Assembly: GCA_036506395.1 (NCBI GenBank)
Contig: DASXRU010000073.1
Span: 1-64,000, forward strand
Length of the DNA: 64,000 nucleotides
Origin: DASXRU01 sp036506395
Lineage (GTDB): Bacteria; Acidobacteriota; Blastocatellia; Pyrinomonadales; Pyrinomonadaceae
Reading direction: 5' to 3'
Below the pieces are notes generated by a model. The model had not been told where the DNA came from. It ran no database searches and worked only from the letters and a program-made list of their open reading frames with translations. Every line of letters starts with the position of its first letter. Within the stretch, counting starts at the first letter, position 1. Made by a program: the position numbers and the translations under genes. Shown here piece after piece: positions 44,619-54,087 of this stretch.

Positions 44619-45455
44619 GTGCCCACTGTGAATCGACATTCGACGGAGGCAAGATTCCGCGCTGCAGACCTCTTCGCCAAAACAAACCGGGGGCTGCTAC
44701 TGGATATTTCGATCTTCCTCTTGAACGTTTTCCTGATGCGTTTGCTGACCGGGCTCTTTATAGACCTTTTCCGTCAGGTTTCAGCCGAAAAACCTTTAGC
44801 CAAGCTGGCGCTCGGGCTTTCATGCTTAGCGATGTGGATTTTGCCTGCCGCGGGCGCTGTTTTGAAACGCTGGCATTTTCACCAGAGACTCAAAGCTCAG
44901 GGAAAAACGGTTGAGTCCGAAGAGACAAAACTGGCAGGATGCCTGTTCAATCCCCTCTTTTATTTCTGTTTGAACCTGGTGATTATGTCGGCAATTCTCA
45001 CCGGCCTGCGCGATTTTCTTTTCGGAAAAGCTTTACTCAACAACGGCCCACTATTTATTTCGCTTACAATCGCGGGGCTGGTCTTCACGATCATTCAGAC
45101 CTTCCTCATCTATCGCTATTTTTCGCCACCGAAGAACCCGCCCCAATCGAAGTTCCTGCGCAGCCCGCAAAGCGAAGCGCTCGGCGACATCTGTCTTTTT
45201 CTGAACATGATTCTGTTTCAGGTGGTCTGGAACCTGCTGACGTTTGCCCCGCTGGGCCGGCCCTCTAGCTTGTTGGAATTTTCCGGCAGACTTTTCTTTC
45301 TGAGTTTTGTCGCCTTGCTGATTTACTTTCCACCGCGAATGTTCTATCTAGCTGAAGATATCAACCGTAAGCGCACATGGCTGACGATGCTGCTGGCCAA
45401 TTCGCCAGTGATCTTGCGCGTTCTTTTCGGGACGGGTTCAAGTTTTCAAATGTGA
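44619..45455 (+). CDS. Multi-pass membrane protein of unknown function
   Basis: The 278-residue protein has about seven hydrophobic segments, including LLLDISIFLLNVFLMRLLTG, LALGLSCLAMWILPAAGAVL, FYFCLNLVIMSAIL and LFFLSFVALLIYF. No family motif was recognised. It starts with GTG; a GTG three codons later is equally possible. No neighbours suggest a pathway. Confidence 0.6.
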   Translation: MPTVNRHSTEARFRAADLFAKTNRGLLLDISIFLLNVFLMRLLTGLFIDLFRQVSAEKPLAKLALGLSCLAMWILPAAGAVLKRWHFHQRLKAQGKTVESEETKLAGCLFNPLFYFCLNLVIMSAILTGLRDFLFGKALLNNGPLFISLTIAGLVFTIIQTFLIYRYFSPPKNPPQSKFLRSPQSEALGDICLFLNMILFQVVWNLLTFAPLGRPSSLLEFSGRLFFLSFVALLIYFPPRMFYLAEDINRKRTWLTMLLANSPVILRVLFGTGSSFQM

Positions 45456-45697
45456 TGCCAGGCGGAAGTTAGCAGTAGGCAGTAAACAGTAAACAGTGAG
45501 CAGTAAAACTGAGATAGGGAAATCCCGGATCCCGCGTTACAATGCGCGCGCATACAGTTGGCGACGATTCGTCAAACGCTCTAGTGTCGCCTGTTTTCCC
45601 GATCCTTCTAACCTTGCTATCCGTTGATACGCACTGTCTCCGTTAAGAGACCTTCTGGCCCAGCCCGCGTGCACGTTCGCGAACCTTTGAGATCATT

Positions 45698-46903
45698 ATG
45701 AAAACAGAAACATTTTTCCTGTTGCTTGCAACTTTGCTGATGTCGATCGTGGCGGCACGGCCCGCAGACGCCCAGACGCCGGCAACTCCGGCACAGACGA
45801 CATCAGCCGACTCCAGCCCGGCCGCGGAGGCAAAGCGGCACGCAGATGAAGGACTGAAGTTTTATCAACAACGCCTTTACGCGCAGGCCGAGTCTGCGTT
45901 AAGGGAGGCCATCAGGCTCGACCCAAACAACGCCGAGTATCATCTCGACCTCGGCGTAGTCCTCCAGGACCTGCAGCGCTCTGAGGAGGCGGAAGTGGAA
46001 AAGAAAACCGCAGTCCGGCTGGCGCCGAAGGACGCCTTCTATCACCAGCAGCTCGGCGTCACACTTCACGAAGAGAAGAAATACGTCGAGGCTGAGGCTG
46101 AAAAGCGCGAGGCCGTCAAGCTTGAGCCGACCAGCGCTCGCTATCACAACAGCCTCGGGGCTACTCTCCATCAACAAAAGAAATATGCCGAGGCAGAGGC
46201 CGAGCGCCGCCAGGCCGTCAAGCTGGAACCCACCAACTCCTACTTCCAATACCAACTCGCCGTCAGCCTCAACGCCCAGGGCAAGTTAGAAGAGGACGAA
46301 GCCGTAAGCAAAGAGGCAGTCCGACTTGATCCCACCAACGCTGAGTATAGAAACAGCCTGGGCATCACCCTGCAGGCGCTGAAAAAGTACGCGGAGTCAG
46401 AGACGCATAAGCGCGAGGCGGTCAGGTTACAGCCGGACAGCGCTGAGTATCACAACAGCCTTGGCTCTTTGCTCCACGTGGAGGAGAAGTATGCTGAGGC
46501 CGAGACCGAGCGCCGACAGGCCGTCAAGCTCGCGCCCGACAACGCCTTCTATCATTACCAACTTGGCGTCACGCTCCACCAAGAACAGAAGTATGCTGAG
46601 GCCGAAGTCGAGAAGCGACAGGCTACCCGTCTCGATCCGAATAACGCGGAGTATCACGACCAACTCGGGATTACGCTCTCAGTGCAAAAGAGGTACACGG
46701 AGGCGGTGGCTGAGAAACGAGAGGCGGTCAGGTTAGCTCCGAACAAAGCCGAATACCATTACGGCCTTGGCAACACGCTTACCTGGCTGGATAGTTGGGC
46801 CGAGGCCGAAGCTGAGTATAGGAGAGCGGTGGCTCTTGACCCGACGAACGCCCAGTACCAACAGCAACTGCAAAAAGTCATTGACTCCCAGCGGAAACCT
46901 TAA
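45698..46903 (+). CDS. Secreted TPR protein
   Basis: A signal peptide (LLLATLLMSIVAARPADAQ) precedes roughly ten TPR units of 34 residues. Each reads like AEAEKREAVKLEPTSARYHN followed by SLGATLHQQKKY, so the array is highly regular. Such arrays are protein-interaction scaffolds. The near-identical repeats are prone to expansion and contraction. No catalytic domain is attached. Confidence 0.88.
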   Translation: MKTETFFLLLATLLMSIVAARPADAQTPATPAQTTSADSSPAAEAKRHADEGLKFYQQRLYAQAESALREAIRLDPNNAEYHLDLGVVLQDLQRSEEAEVEKKTAVRLAPKDAFYHQQLGVTLHEEKKYVEAEAEKREAVKLEPTSARYHNSLGATLHQQKKYAEAEAERRQAVKLEPTNSYFQYQLAVSLNAQGKLEEDEAVSKEAVRLDPTNAEYRNSLGITLQALKKYAESETHKREAVRLQPDSAEYHNSLGSLLHVEEKYAEAETERRQAVKLAPDNAFYHYQLGVTLHQEQKYAEAEVEKRQATRLDPNNAEYHDQLGITLSVQKRYTEAVAEKREAVRLAPNKAEYHYGLGNTLTWLDSWAEAEAEYRRAVALDPTNAQYQQQLQKVIDSQRKP

Positions 46904-47405
46904 AGTATCCACAGATTACACAGATTTCAAACCTCAAATCTCAGAACCCAAAAAGAAACGGGATACAAGCGTTTGCTCACGCGTTTGACTCGTGAGTACT
47001 GCGCTTCTCACCTACTCCCTCCCTCTGGGAGGGCTGGGGAGGGCCTGGCGTGTCGGCTCGGTCACAAGAAATACGCGCGGCCTCGATGGCCGCGCGTCGT
47101 TTCGATGAGGTCACTCTCACCTTGGGAGTAGAATTATCGCGCCGATATCATTTTAGGTCAGAGGATTGGGTGTACTGAGTTCAAGCATTCAAAAACGGCG
47201 CGCGGCCATCGAGGCCGCGCGTTAATGAAATGTTTGATTGATTCGCCGCAGGGCCTCCCCTTTACACCCTCCCAGAGGGAGGGGAATAGAAAGAAAGAAA
47301 TTGAAATAGGCACTACTAATCTGAGTAATCTGCGGAAAAGCTTTTCTCTCAACGTTTTCCTGCGACGGGAAGTATATGTAAGTGGGAAGTAGAGAACTTT
47401 CAAAT
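46904..47405. repeat. Palindromic element between TPR and sigma genes
   Basis: The region 47013-47288 is an imperfect inverted repeat. The left arm has CTCCCTCCCTCTGGGAGGG and then GCGGCCTCGATGGCCGC. The right arm has GCGGCCATCGAGGCCGC and then CCCTCCCAGAGGGAGGGG. The GCGGCC words are themselves palindromes. Words of the ATCCACAGATTACACAGATT family occur just before it. Confidence 0.7.
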
Positions 47406-48044
47406 ATGCCGAGCGGGGCTCGCAATATGGCTCTGGCCGTAGAAATACAGTTGCCGGTAAACGCCCTGACTCCCAATCAGACATCACTTACTCGTCTCAT
47501 TGAACGCGCCGCCGCCGGCGATACCGCAGCCTTCGAGCAGATTATGATTCATTCCCAGCAGAGAGTTATGGCAATGACGTGGCGGATGTTGGGCAACGAG
47601 GCCGACGCCCGCGATGCTTCGCAGGAAGTCTTTCTGAGAGTTTACAAGTACCTGAGACGTTTCAAGCAGGACCAGGACTTCTTTGGCTGGCTGTATGGGA
47701 TCACGGTTAACGTATGCCGCGACATCGCGAAGAAGCGTCAGCATCACAGCGACCGGATCACTTCGTTTGATACTGGTAGCGGCGAAGGAGCTTATGCAGT
47801 GCCTGCTGAGCAAGCGGATGCCGAAGAGGCTTTCATGCACACACAACAGCGCGAGCTGATCGCCAGAGCAATGGCCACGCTGCCGGACAAAGAGCGCGCG
47901 TCCATAGTGCTTCGCGACATTGAAGGACTCCCGACGGATGAAGTGGCGCGTATTTTAAAGTCCAGCTCGACAACGGTGCGTTCACAGATCAGCTCTGCCC
48001 GAAGGAAGATCAAGATTTATTGCGAGCAGTATTTGAGAAAGTAG
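47406..48044 (+). CDS. ECF-type RNA polymerase sigma factor
   Basis: Region 2 (DTAAFEQIMIHSQQRVMAMT, DASQEVFLRVYKYLRRF) and region 4 (LPDKERASIVLRDIEGLPTD, then VRSQISSARRKIKIY) are those of extracytoplasmic-function sigma factors. Region 3 is absent as usual. ATG 47406 is used; ATG 47427 would also fit. It is followed by a zinc-finger anti-sigma gene and a secretin-like gene, so a signal at the envelope is probably relayed to it. The TAG stop also opens a repeat cluster. Confidence 0.92.
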   Translation: MPSGARNMALAVEIQLPVNALTPNQTSLTRLIERAAAGDTAAFEQIMIHSQQRVMAMTWRMLGNEADARDASQEVFLRVYKYLRRFKQDQDFFGWLYGITVNVCRDIAKKRQHHSDRITSFDTGSGEGAYAVPAEQADAEEAFMHTQQRELIARAMATLPDKERASIVLRDIEGLPTDEVARILKSSSTTVRSQISSARRKIKIYCEQYLRK

Positions 48045-48126
48045 GACAGACATTCCTGTCTGTCGGCAGGCTGGTTTATTAGAAGAGACAGACAGTTAGA
48101 AGAGACAGACAGGAATGTCTGTCATA
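48044..48126. repeat. Palindromic (REP-like) repeat cluster, second locus
   Basis: ACAGACATTCCTGTCTGT at the left and its reverse complement at the right flank GACAGACAG words. It starts at the last G of the sigma stop codon, exactly like the cluster at 32944. Confidence 0.75.
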
Positions 48127-48140
48127 CAAAGGATCGGGAA

Positions 48141-48944
48141 ATGAATTGTAAACATGTCCAGGAATTGTTACCGCTTTATGTTGGCCGCGACCTCGAAGAA
48201 AAACGCGCGCAACTGGTCACGGCGCATGTGCAATCCTGTACGGAGTGTGCCAACTCGGCAGATGAATACCGCGAGAGCCGGCAGTTGCTGCAACAGTTTG
48301 CGCCGCCGCCGTTCAACGAAGCGGTCTACACTGGAATCCGCCAGCGGGTGTTGCGCGAGATTGGAAGGGAATCCTCAGAATCCGTCGGCTCGGCTCTGCC
48401 CAATTTCGTCGCGAGCCTGTTCCGGCCTCGCCTCAGGTGGGCTTTCGCGACTGCGCTGCTGCTCGCTGTCTCTGTGTTTGCCTTTTACTTCATCGCCAAA
48501 CAGCGGAACGAGCGGCAGGAGTCGCGCGACAACCAATTGGCCGCGGCGCCTTCGCCTTCGAGGAAAGAGAACAACAGTCCGCCCTTCAAAAGCACTGGCC
48601 GGAATACGGGCGTGCACATGACGACCGCAGGGTCAGGCGATCATACTCATCAATCTCAACGAAGAAAGACGTCCGGCCCGGCGGCCGATCGCGCGACACC
48701 CCACGCAGTGAATACGCCTGATAACCGGTCGCTAACCGCCCAGGCTTCTCCCGAGAGTAACAATCTCGCTATAAGGGACGCTGTCCCCGCGCCCAATCCA
48801 GCCACTGCAGAGAAAACTCTGCGGGTGGAAATGCAGACGAATAACCCGAACATACGCATCATCTGGTTCTCTACTCAACGCACTAAACAGAATTCTCCAG
48901 GTAAATCTACCAAAGCTATTCGGGAGGTAAGGTCTTATGCTTAA
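48141..48944 (+). CDS. Zinc-finger anti-sigma factor
   Basis: The N-terminus (MNCKHVQELLPLYVGRDL, then HVQSCTECANSADEY) is a zf-HC2 zinc-binding anti-sigma domain with HxxxCxxC. A membrane helix at ~95-113 (WAFATALLLAVSVFAFYFI) separates it from a periplasmic part with polar linkers. It ends with MQTNNPNIRIIWFSTQ, a tail often seen in such factors. It should hold the upstream sigma factor at the membrane. It overlaps the next gene by 8 bases. Confidence 0.88.
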   Translation: MNCKHVQELLPLYVGRDLEEKRAQLVTAHVQSCTECANSADEYRESRQLLQQFAPPPFNEAVYTGIRQRVLREIGRESSESVGSALPNFVASLFRPRLRWAFATALLLAVSVFAFYFIAKQRNERQESRDNQLAAAPSPSRKENNSPPFKSTGRNTGVHMTTAGSGDHTHQSQRRKTSGPAADRATPHAVNTPDNRSLTAQASPESNNLAIRDAVPAPNPATAEKTLRVEMQTNNPNIRIIWFSTQRTKQNSPGKSTKAIREVRSYA

Positions 48945-49755
48945 AACTATGAAGAACGTTCTGGCAGCACTTGTTCTGGTATTAATTTTCATCACTGCGT
49001 CATTCGCGCAGCAGGCGGGTACTACCACTGCAGTCAAGTCTGACGACGATTTCGTCACCGAAAAGGGTTTCAAGAGTAAGGTCTTTGACGTTAAGTATCG
49101 CGACGCGGGCAGCCTCGGCAACGTGCTGCGGCAACTCGGCAGCGGCTTCAAGGGCGCGACGGTTTGGGCCAGCTCGGAATTCAAGACCATCACGGTGCGC
49201 GACTTTCCCGAAAATCTCGCCACCATCGAAGAAGCCCTCAAGCGGCTCGACACGCCCGCTCCGCCCCGCCCGAACATCGAGCTGCACATGCAGGTCCTGG
49301 TAGCCTCTAACACGAGCGGCAGCACGGGCGGGACAACCGCACAGGTTCCTGCCGAACTGAAAGACGTGCTCACACAACTGCGCGAAACTCTGAGCTATCG
49401 GAATTATGAGCTTGCGACATCCGTCGTGCAGCGCCTCACGGAGACGCAACGAGGGCTGCACGGCAAGGGCATAGCAGGGAATTATTGGGCGCCAACCCCG
49501 GCTGGAAGTGTAGATGTGCAGTACGAATACTCAATTAATTCGGTCACGCTGGCCTCGACGTCAACGGGTGCTCCGATAGTTCAGATTGGTGAGTTCGCAT
49601 TCTCCACCGGGTTGACGTCCGCGGCGAGGTTGAACAATAGCACTCAGGTGCAGACGGCCCTCAACCTGCGCGATGGCGAGAAGGTCGTGGTGGGTACGGC
49701 CACCCTCGGAGACCGGGCTTTGATCATCGTTCTCAGCGCGAAGCTGGTCCCTTGA
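48937..49755 (+). CDS. Secretin-N-like secreted protein
   Basis: After a signal peptide (VLAALVLVLIFITASFAQ) the domain KVFDVKYRDAGSLGNVLRQL and the later FPENLATIEEALKRLD resemble the N1/NolW domains of secretins. The C-terminal part (INSVTLASTSTGAP, LNLRDGEKVVVGTATLGD) looks like the start of the barrel domain but lacks the rest. It overlaps the anti-sigma gene, so both are made together; it may be the envelope sensor for this sigma system. Confidence 0.7.
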   Translation: MLKTMKNVLAALVLVLIFITASFAQQAGTTTAVKSDDDFVTEKGFKSKVFDVKYRDAGSLGNVLRQLGSGFKGATVWASSEFKTITVRDFPENLATIEEALKRLDTPAPPRPNIELHMQVLVASNTSGSTGGTTAQVPAELKDVLTQLRETLSYRNYELATSVVQRLTETQRGLHGKGIAGNYWAPTPAGSVDVQYEYSINSVTLASTSTGAPIVQIGEFAFSTGLTSAARLNNSTQVQTALNLRDGEKVVVGTATLGDRALIIVLSAKLVP

Positions 49756-49756
49756 A

Positions 49757-49795
49757 GGAGTGAGCAGTGAGCAGTAAGCAGTGAGCAGTAAGCAA
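49757..49795. repeat. Heptamer tandem repeat AGTGAGC/AGCAGTA
   Basis: Runs of AGTGAGCAGTGAGC and AGCAGTAAGCAGTG follow the secretin-like stop. The family is the same as at 44528 and 45469. Confidence 0.65.
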
Positions 49796-49821
49796 TGAGC
49801 GATTGGGAACTGGATAGACTC

Positions 49822-51234
49822 TCAATCCGCTGGCGCGATCTGATACTGCTCGAGTTTTCCGTCCGGTATTTCGTAAGTCCACGCTCGCAAAGTCTTCTGC
49901 GCAAACTTTATCCGGTACACCCGCAGCGTCATGCCTCCGCGCAAGCCCTGGCGCACCTGAGTAAACTCTTGCGGTGTCCCCAACGGCGCCAGGCCGCCGG
50001 CGAAATCTTTTAGCGCTGGGTCGCTGAAATACGCGTTAGCATTATCGGTGAAGAGCGAACGATCGATCGTCCCCTGTTGCAGGCCCAGGAAGATCTTGCG
50101 AGCTTGCTCCGTTTTCTGCAGGGCCGCCGGATCGTCCGTCGCCAGCAACAGCGGAGCGATGCCATGCGCAATCTCACTGGCGGCGCCGGCTGCGTCCTGG
50201 TTTGTGAGCGCCACGACAGCGACACGTTCGTCGGGGAAGACAACGTTCTCGGCGGTAAAACCTGACACCTCGCCCCCATGCGACAAGGCACGATGCCCCG
50301 CCTCTGTGCCGACATCAACTCCCAGTCCATAGCCGGTGCCGAGACCGTTTTTGAGCAGGACAGCTCGCTCAAATTCAGAGTAAGACAGCGGCTTCATCAG
50401 TTTCCGATCAATGATTGAGATATCCCACTTCGCGAGATCCTGCGCAGGCATCGCCAGCTCGCCAGCCGCAAAGAGCCATCCCTTACCTTCCTTGGGCGCC
50501 GGACGCAGTGGCCCGAGCGCATAACGCAGATAACCAGTCGGATCGGTGTCTCCAAGTTTTTCCTGATCGATATTTGCGACGCTCTTCATCCCGAGCGGAG
50601 TGAATACCTTCTCGCGCAGAAATCTGAGTAAAGGCATGCCGCTGGCCCTTTCAATAATGACTCCGGCAATGACGTAATTGGTATTGCTGTACTGCCACTT
50701 GGTGCCAGGCTCGAAATCCAAAGGCTTGCGCGCCCAGATGTCCATGATCTTCTGCGCTGTGACTGGCTGAAGCATCATCGGCATTACATAGTCCTGGGGC
50801 CAATAGTCCTGATAGCCCGAGGTGTGGGAAAGCAACTGGCGGATGGTGACCTCGTTGGCGCGTGTGAGTTCCGGAAGAAACCTGGAAACCTTGTCGTCGA
50901 GCGAAAGCTTTCCCTGCTCCTGCAAAAGGAGAATCGCAGTAGCGGTGAATTGCTTGCTGATCGATCCGATGCTATATCGCATCTCTGGAGTCGCGGGCGT
51001 TCGCGGCTCGAGGCGCGCATCGCCGTAAGCTTTGACGTAAACGATCTGGCCATCTTTCACGATTGCCACCGACGCGCTGGGCACGCCGGTCCGGGTCAAA
51101 GCCTCCATGGCAAGCTTATCGATCTTCTCTCGCAGATCGGAGGGGAGTTGCGCCTGCGCCGTCGCGGAGATATTTGCGAAGACCAGAATGATGACAACGG
51201 CGAAGTAGTGAAGACAGGTTTGAAATCGGCGCAT
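49822..51234 (-). CDS. Class C beta-lactamase-like serine hydrolase
   Basis: The start at ATG 51234 is supported by AAGGAGA 5 bases ahead. A signal peptide (FAVVIILVFANISATAQ) is followed by the class C fold with Ser91-x-x-Lys94 (SISKQF), Tyr182-Ser-Asn (YSNTNY) and HGGEVSGF in place of KTG. The family covers esterases, D-aminopeptidases and beta-lactamase-like hydrolases of the periplasm; the substrate is not evident. The C-terminal ~110 residues (NANAYFSDPALKDFAGG) are an extra beta-rich domain. Confidence 0.9.
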   Translation of the reverse strand: MRRFQTCLHYFAVVIILVFANISATAQAQLPSDLREKIDKLAMEALTRTGVPSASVAIVKDGQIVYVKAYGDARLEPRTPATPEMRYSIGSISKQFTATAILLLQEQGKLSLDDKVSRFLPELTRANEVTIRQLLSHTSGYQDYWPQDYVMPMMLQPVTAQKIMDIWARKPLDFEPGTKWQYSNTNYVIAGVIIERASGMPLLRFLREKVFTPLGMKSVANIDQEKLGDTDPTGYLRYALGPLRPAPKEGKGWLFAAGELAMPAQDLAKWDISIIDRKLMKPLSYSEFERAVLLKNGLGTGYGLGVDVGTEAGHRALSHGGEVSGFTAENVVFPDERVAVVALTNQDAAGAASEIAHGIAPLLLATDDPAALQKTEQARKIFLGLQQGTIDRSLFTDNANAYFSDPALKDFAGGLAPLGTPQEFTQVRQGLRGGMTLRVYRIKFAQKTLRAWTYEIPDGKLEQYQIAPAD

Positions 51235-51419
51235 GAAATTCTCCTTGAAAAACAATCTCGAACTGGCCGTGTATTATATAGGGAGCAGGCAGTTAGCCGT
51301 GAGTATTAGACAGGCGGCAATAGACAGTCTGCAGTAGAATAAATAGTGGTGCCGAGCAGTTTGCCCGTTGGACCGCTGGTTGTACTAAGGGCGAGTGCAT
51401 AGTAACCAATAAGCCTTCG

Positions 51420-52136
51420 TTAGCGGCTGGACCGCAGACGGTGGCGAATCATATTTACAGCGGTCAGACAGAACGCCAGCCAAACCAGACCTTCGGCCAT
51501 AGCTCCCAACACATCGCTTAGATAATGAGCGCCCAGGTAGATGCGACTGAAGCCTACCAGCAGAATCAAGAAACTCGCCGCCACAACCGCCAACGCGCGC
51601 CGCCACGCTTTCAACTTCGACACCGCGAATGCGCCCAGCACGCCGTAGAGACAGGTGGCCATCATGGTGTGGCCGCTGGGAAACCCATAGCTTGTCAGCG
51701 TCAAAATGGGATTGTCGAAATGGGGACGCGCGCGGTGAAAGATATTTTTCAGGAGCACGTTGAGCAGCATGCCGCCGAACACAGAAAGGGCAACCGTGAG
51801 GGCCCACCTCTTATGCCGGTTCTTAACCAGGTAAAGAAACACTGCCGCGGTGATGATCGTTGTGCCGAGGGTGGCGTGAACATTAGTCACCAGAAGCAGA
51901 AATGTCGTTAGCATAGGTTTCCCGTGCGAGTTAAGCCACGTGGAAACCTGGACGTCCACGATAGTCAGGCGGTCTGCGGTTACGACATCCTCAGCGATTG
52001 CGGCAAAAAGCCAGGTGGCGCCAATCATGATCAGGGCCCCGATGGTCAGATGGAGTCCCAAATAACCTTCAGGTGAAAGGCGCGCTTTCAGGAAAGCGAT
52101 CTGTTTGGCAAAGCGTTGGCGATTTGAGGAAGTCAT
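51420..52136 (-). CDS. PAP2-family membrane phosphatase
   Basis: The 238-residue protein has about six membrane helices and the three PAP2 signatures: KNIFHRARP, FPSGHT and RIYLGAHYLSD. Members remove phosphate from lipids such as undecaprenyl pyrophosphate or phosphatidic acid at the outer face of the inner membrane. The start ATG 52136 lies 248 bases from the divergent kinase gene. Confidence 0.92.
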   Translation of the reverse strand: MTSSNRQRFAKQIAFLKARLSPEGYLGLHLTIGALIMIGATWLFAAIAEDVVTADRLTIVDVQVSTWLNSHGKPMLTTFLLLVTNVHATLGTTIITAAVFLYLVKNRHKRWALTVALSVFGGMLLNVLLKNIFHRARPHFDNPILTLTSYGFPSGHTMMATCLYGVLGAFAVSKLKAWRRALAVVAASFLILLVGFSRIYLGAHYLSDVLGAMAEGLVWLAFCLTAVNMIRHRLRSSR

Positions 52137-52389
52137 CTTAGGCCAGGCGAAGGTTCGTGAATTATTCCATCAAGCAAATTGAGTGGAGCACCAAAGGCTT
52201 CTCAACCACCGGCAAAGAAACCAGAAGAATGGAAAGTTCTGCGCACCGGCATTCTCCGTCGAAAAAGACAGCGCCTGCAAGCCGCCTTCTCCTCTGTGTG
52301 CTGGCGCACAGACGGCCAAAACTCCCGGGTTGTAGACTATCCCGCGGGCGTTCTTAGACAGAATTAACTGTCGAAACCAGAGCTTGCAA

Positions 52390-54087
52390 ATGCCACCCCC
52401 AAAACTAGCTACGTCAGTTGAAATCCGCGTGGTCGACGCCTTGGTCAAAGAGACCAACACCGTCTGCGAGCCCAAGCGGACGCTGGGAGGGCTGTGGACT
52501 TCAGAAATTCGTTACCGGCGGCTCTTCGAGGCCGCACGGGACGGCATACTTATTCTTAATGCCGCCACTCTAAAAATCACCGACGTGAATCCATTCATGA
52601 CGGAGTTACTGGGTTACTCACGCGACGAGTTTTTGGGAAAGGAACTCTGGGAAATCGGTCTCTTCAGCGATAAGAAGGCGAGCCAGGATGCGTTTCGAGA
52701 GTTGCAGGCTAACGGCTATCTCCGCTATGAAAATTTGCCGCTCCAAACCATAAGCGGAAAGCTCCGGGAAGTGGAATTTGTCAGCAACGTTTATGAAGAA
52801 GACAGCCGGCAAGTTATTCAATGCAACATCCGCGACATAAGCGAACGTAAGCGAGCACAGGAAGAGCGTGGGCTGCTTTTGGAGAGCGAGCAGTCGGCGC
52901 ACGCGGAGGCTGATACAGCTAACGGCATCAAGGATGAGTTTCTGGCCACGCTGTCACATGAACTACGTACTCCTCTGACTTCCATTCTCGGCTGGTCTGA
53001 GTTGCTCAACACCGGCAATCTTGACGATGAAGCATCAACGCGTGCTCTAGAGATCATCGTGCGCAACGCCCGTGCGCAAAGACAACTCATCGACGATTTG
53101 CTCGACATTTCGCGCATTATCACGGGCAAGCTCCGGCTCGAAGTGCGACCCGTAGAACTCGCGCAAGTGATCGAGGCCGTGGTTGACGGCTTGCGCCCGG
53201 CGGCAGATGCCAGAAACATTCATCTCAAGACAGCAATTGATTCACGCATCAGTCCAATCTCCGGCGACCCCGACCGGCTCCAGCAAATTATCTGGAACCT
53301 GTTAAGCAACGCGATCAAGTTCACGCCCAAAGGCGGGCGCGTGCAAGTGCGTCTGGAACGCATCGCCTCCCACGTCGAGATCACCATCAAGGACACAGGG
53401 CAGGGCATTGACTCGGAGCTTCTGCCCCACGTCTTCGACCGCTTTCGCCAGTCCGATTCGTCGAGCACACGAAGGCACGGCGGGCTGGGACTCGGGCTCT
53501 CCATCGTGCGCCAGTTGGTTGAGTTGCACGGCGGGATGGTTACGGCTGACAGTTCCGGTGCTGGAGAAGGCACAACCTTCAAGGTCATACTCCCCCTGAT
53601 GAGCGTGCATCATGAGCTGAGTTACGCAGAGATGGCGCGTCCCCTAACCGGGAGCGCTCAGGCCGACTGGCAGCCATCGCTTGCTGATCTTCGGGTGCTC
53701 GTGGTTGATGACGAACCGGACGCGCGTGACCTTATCGCTACGGTGCTGATAGGGTGCGGCGCCGAAGTGGTCTCTGTCGAGTCAGCCGGTGACGCGCTGG
53801 AAGAAATGGGCCGACAACGATTCGACGTGCTGGTCTCGGACATCGGGATGCCCTTTATGGATGGCTATGCGCTGATCAAGAAAGTACGGCAGCTTCCGGC
53901 AGAGCGCGGTGGAAGAATTCCGGCCGCGGCATTAACGGCCTATGCTGGAGTCGAAGACCGTATTCGTGCGCTCTCGGCCGGCTACCAGATGCACATCCCA
54001 AAGCCGGTCGAGCCAGCCGAGTTGACAACCATCGTGGCAAATCTTGCCGAGCGATACGCCCCGCCTGTAGCTGAAGTCGTGCTCTAA
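52390..54087 (+). CDS. Hybrid histidine kinase with PAS and receiver domains
   Basis: From ATG 52390 the 565-residue protein has a PAS domain (~38-150, RRLFEAARDGILILNAATLK), a HisKA domain with His190 (ATLSHELRTPLTSIL), a GHKL ATPase domain (NLLSNAIKFT, DTGQGID, GGLGLGLSIV) and a C-terminal receiver with Asp484 (VLVSDIGMPFMDG). There is no membrane helix, so it is a cytoplasmic sensor. The receiver may pass the phosphate on or act as a brake. Its end overlaps the convergent gene by four bases. Confidence 0.93.
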   Translation: MPPPKLATSVEIRVVDALVKETNTVCEPKRTLGGLWTSEIRYRRLFEAARDGILILNAATLKITDVNPFMTELLGYSRDEFLGKELWEIGLFSDKKASQDAFRELQANGYLRYENLPLQTISGKLREVEFVSNVYEEDSRQVIQCNIRDISERKRAQEERGLLLESEQSAHAEADTANGIKDEFLATLSHELRTPLTSILGWSELLNTGNLDDEASTRALEIIVRNARAQRQLIDDLLDISRIITGKLRLEVRPVELAQVIEAVVDGLRPAADARNIHLKTAIDSRISPISGDPDRLQQIIWNLLSNAIKFTPKGGRVQVRLERIASHVEITIKDTGQGIDSELLPHVFDRFRQSDSSSTRRHGGLGLGLSIVRQLVELHGGMVTADSSGAGEGTTFKVILPLMSVHHELSYAEMARPLTGSAQADWQPSLADLRVLVVDDEPDARDLIATVLIGCGAEVVSVESAGDALEEMGRQRFDVLVSDIGMPFMDGYALIKKVRQLPAERGGRIPAAALTAYAGVEDRIRALSAGYQMHIPKPVEPAELTTIVANLAERYAPPVAEVVL

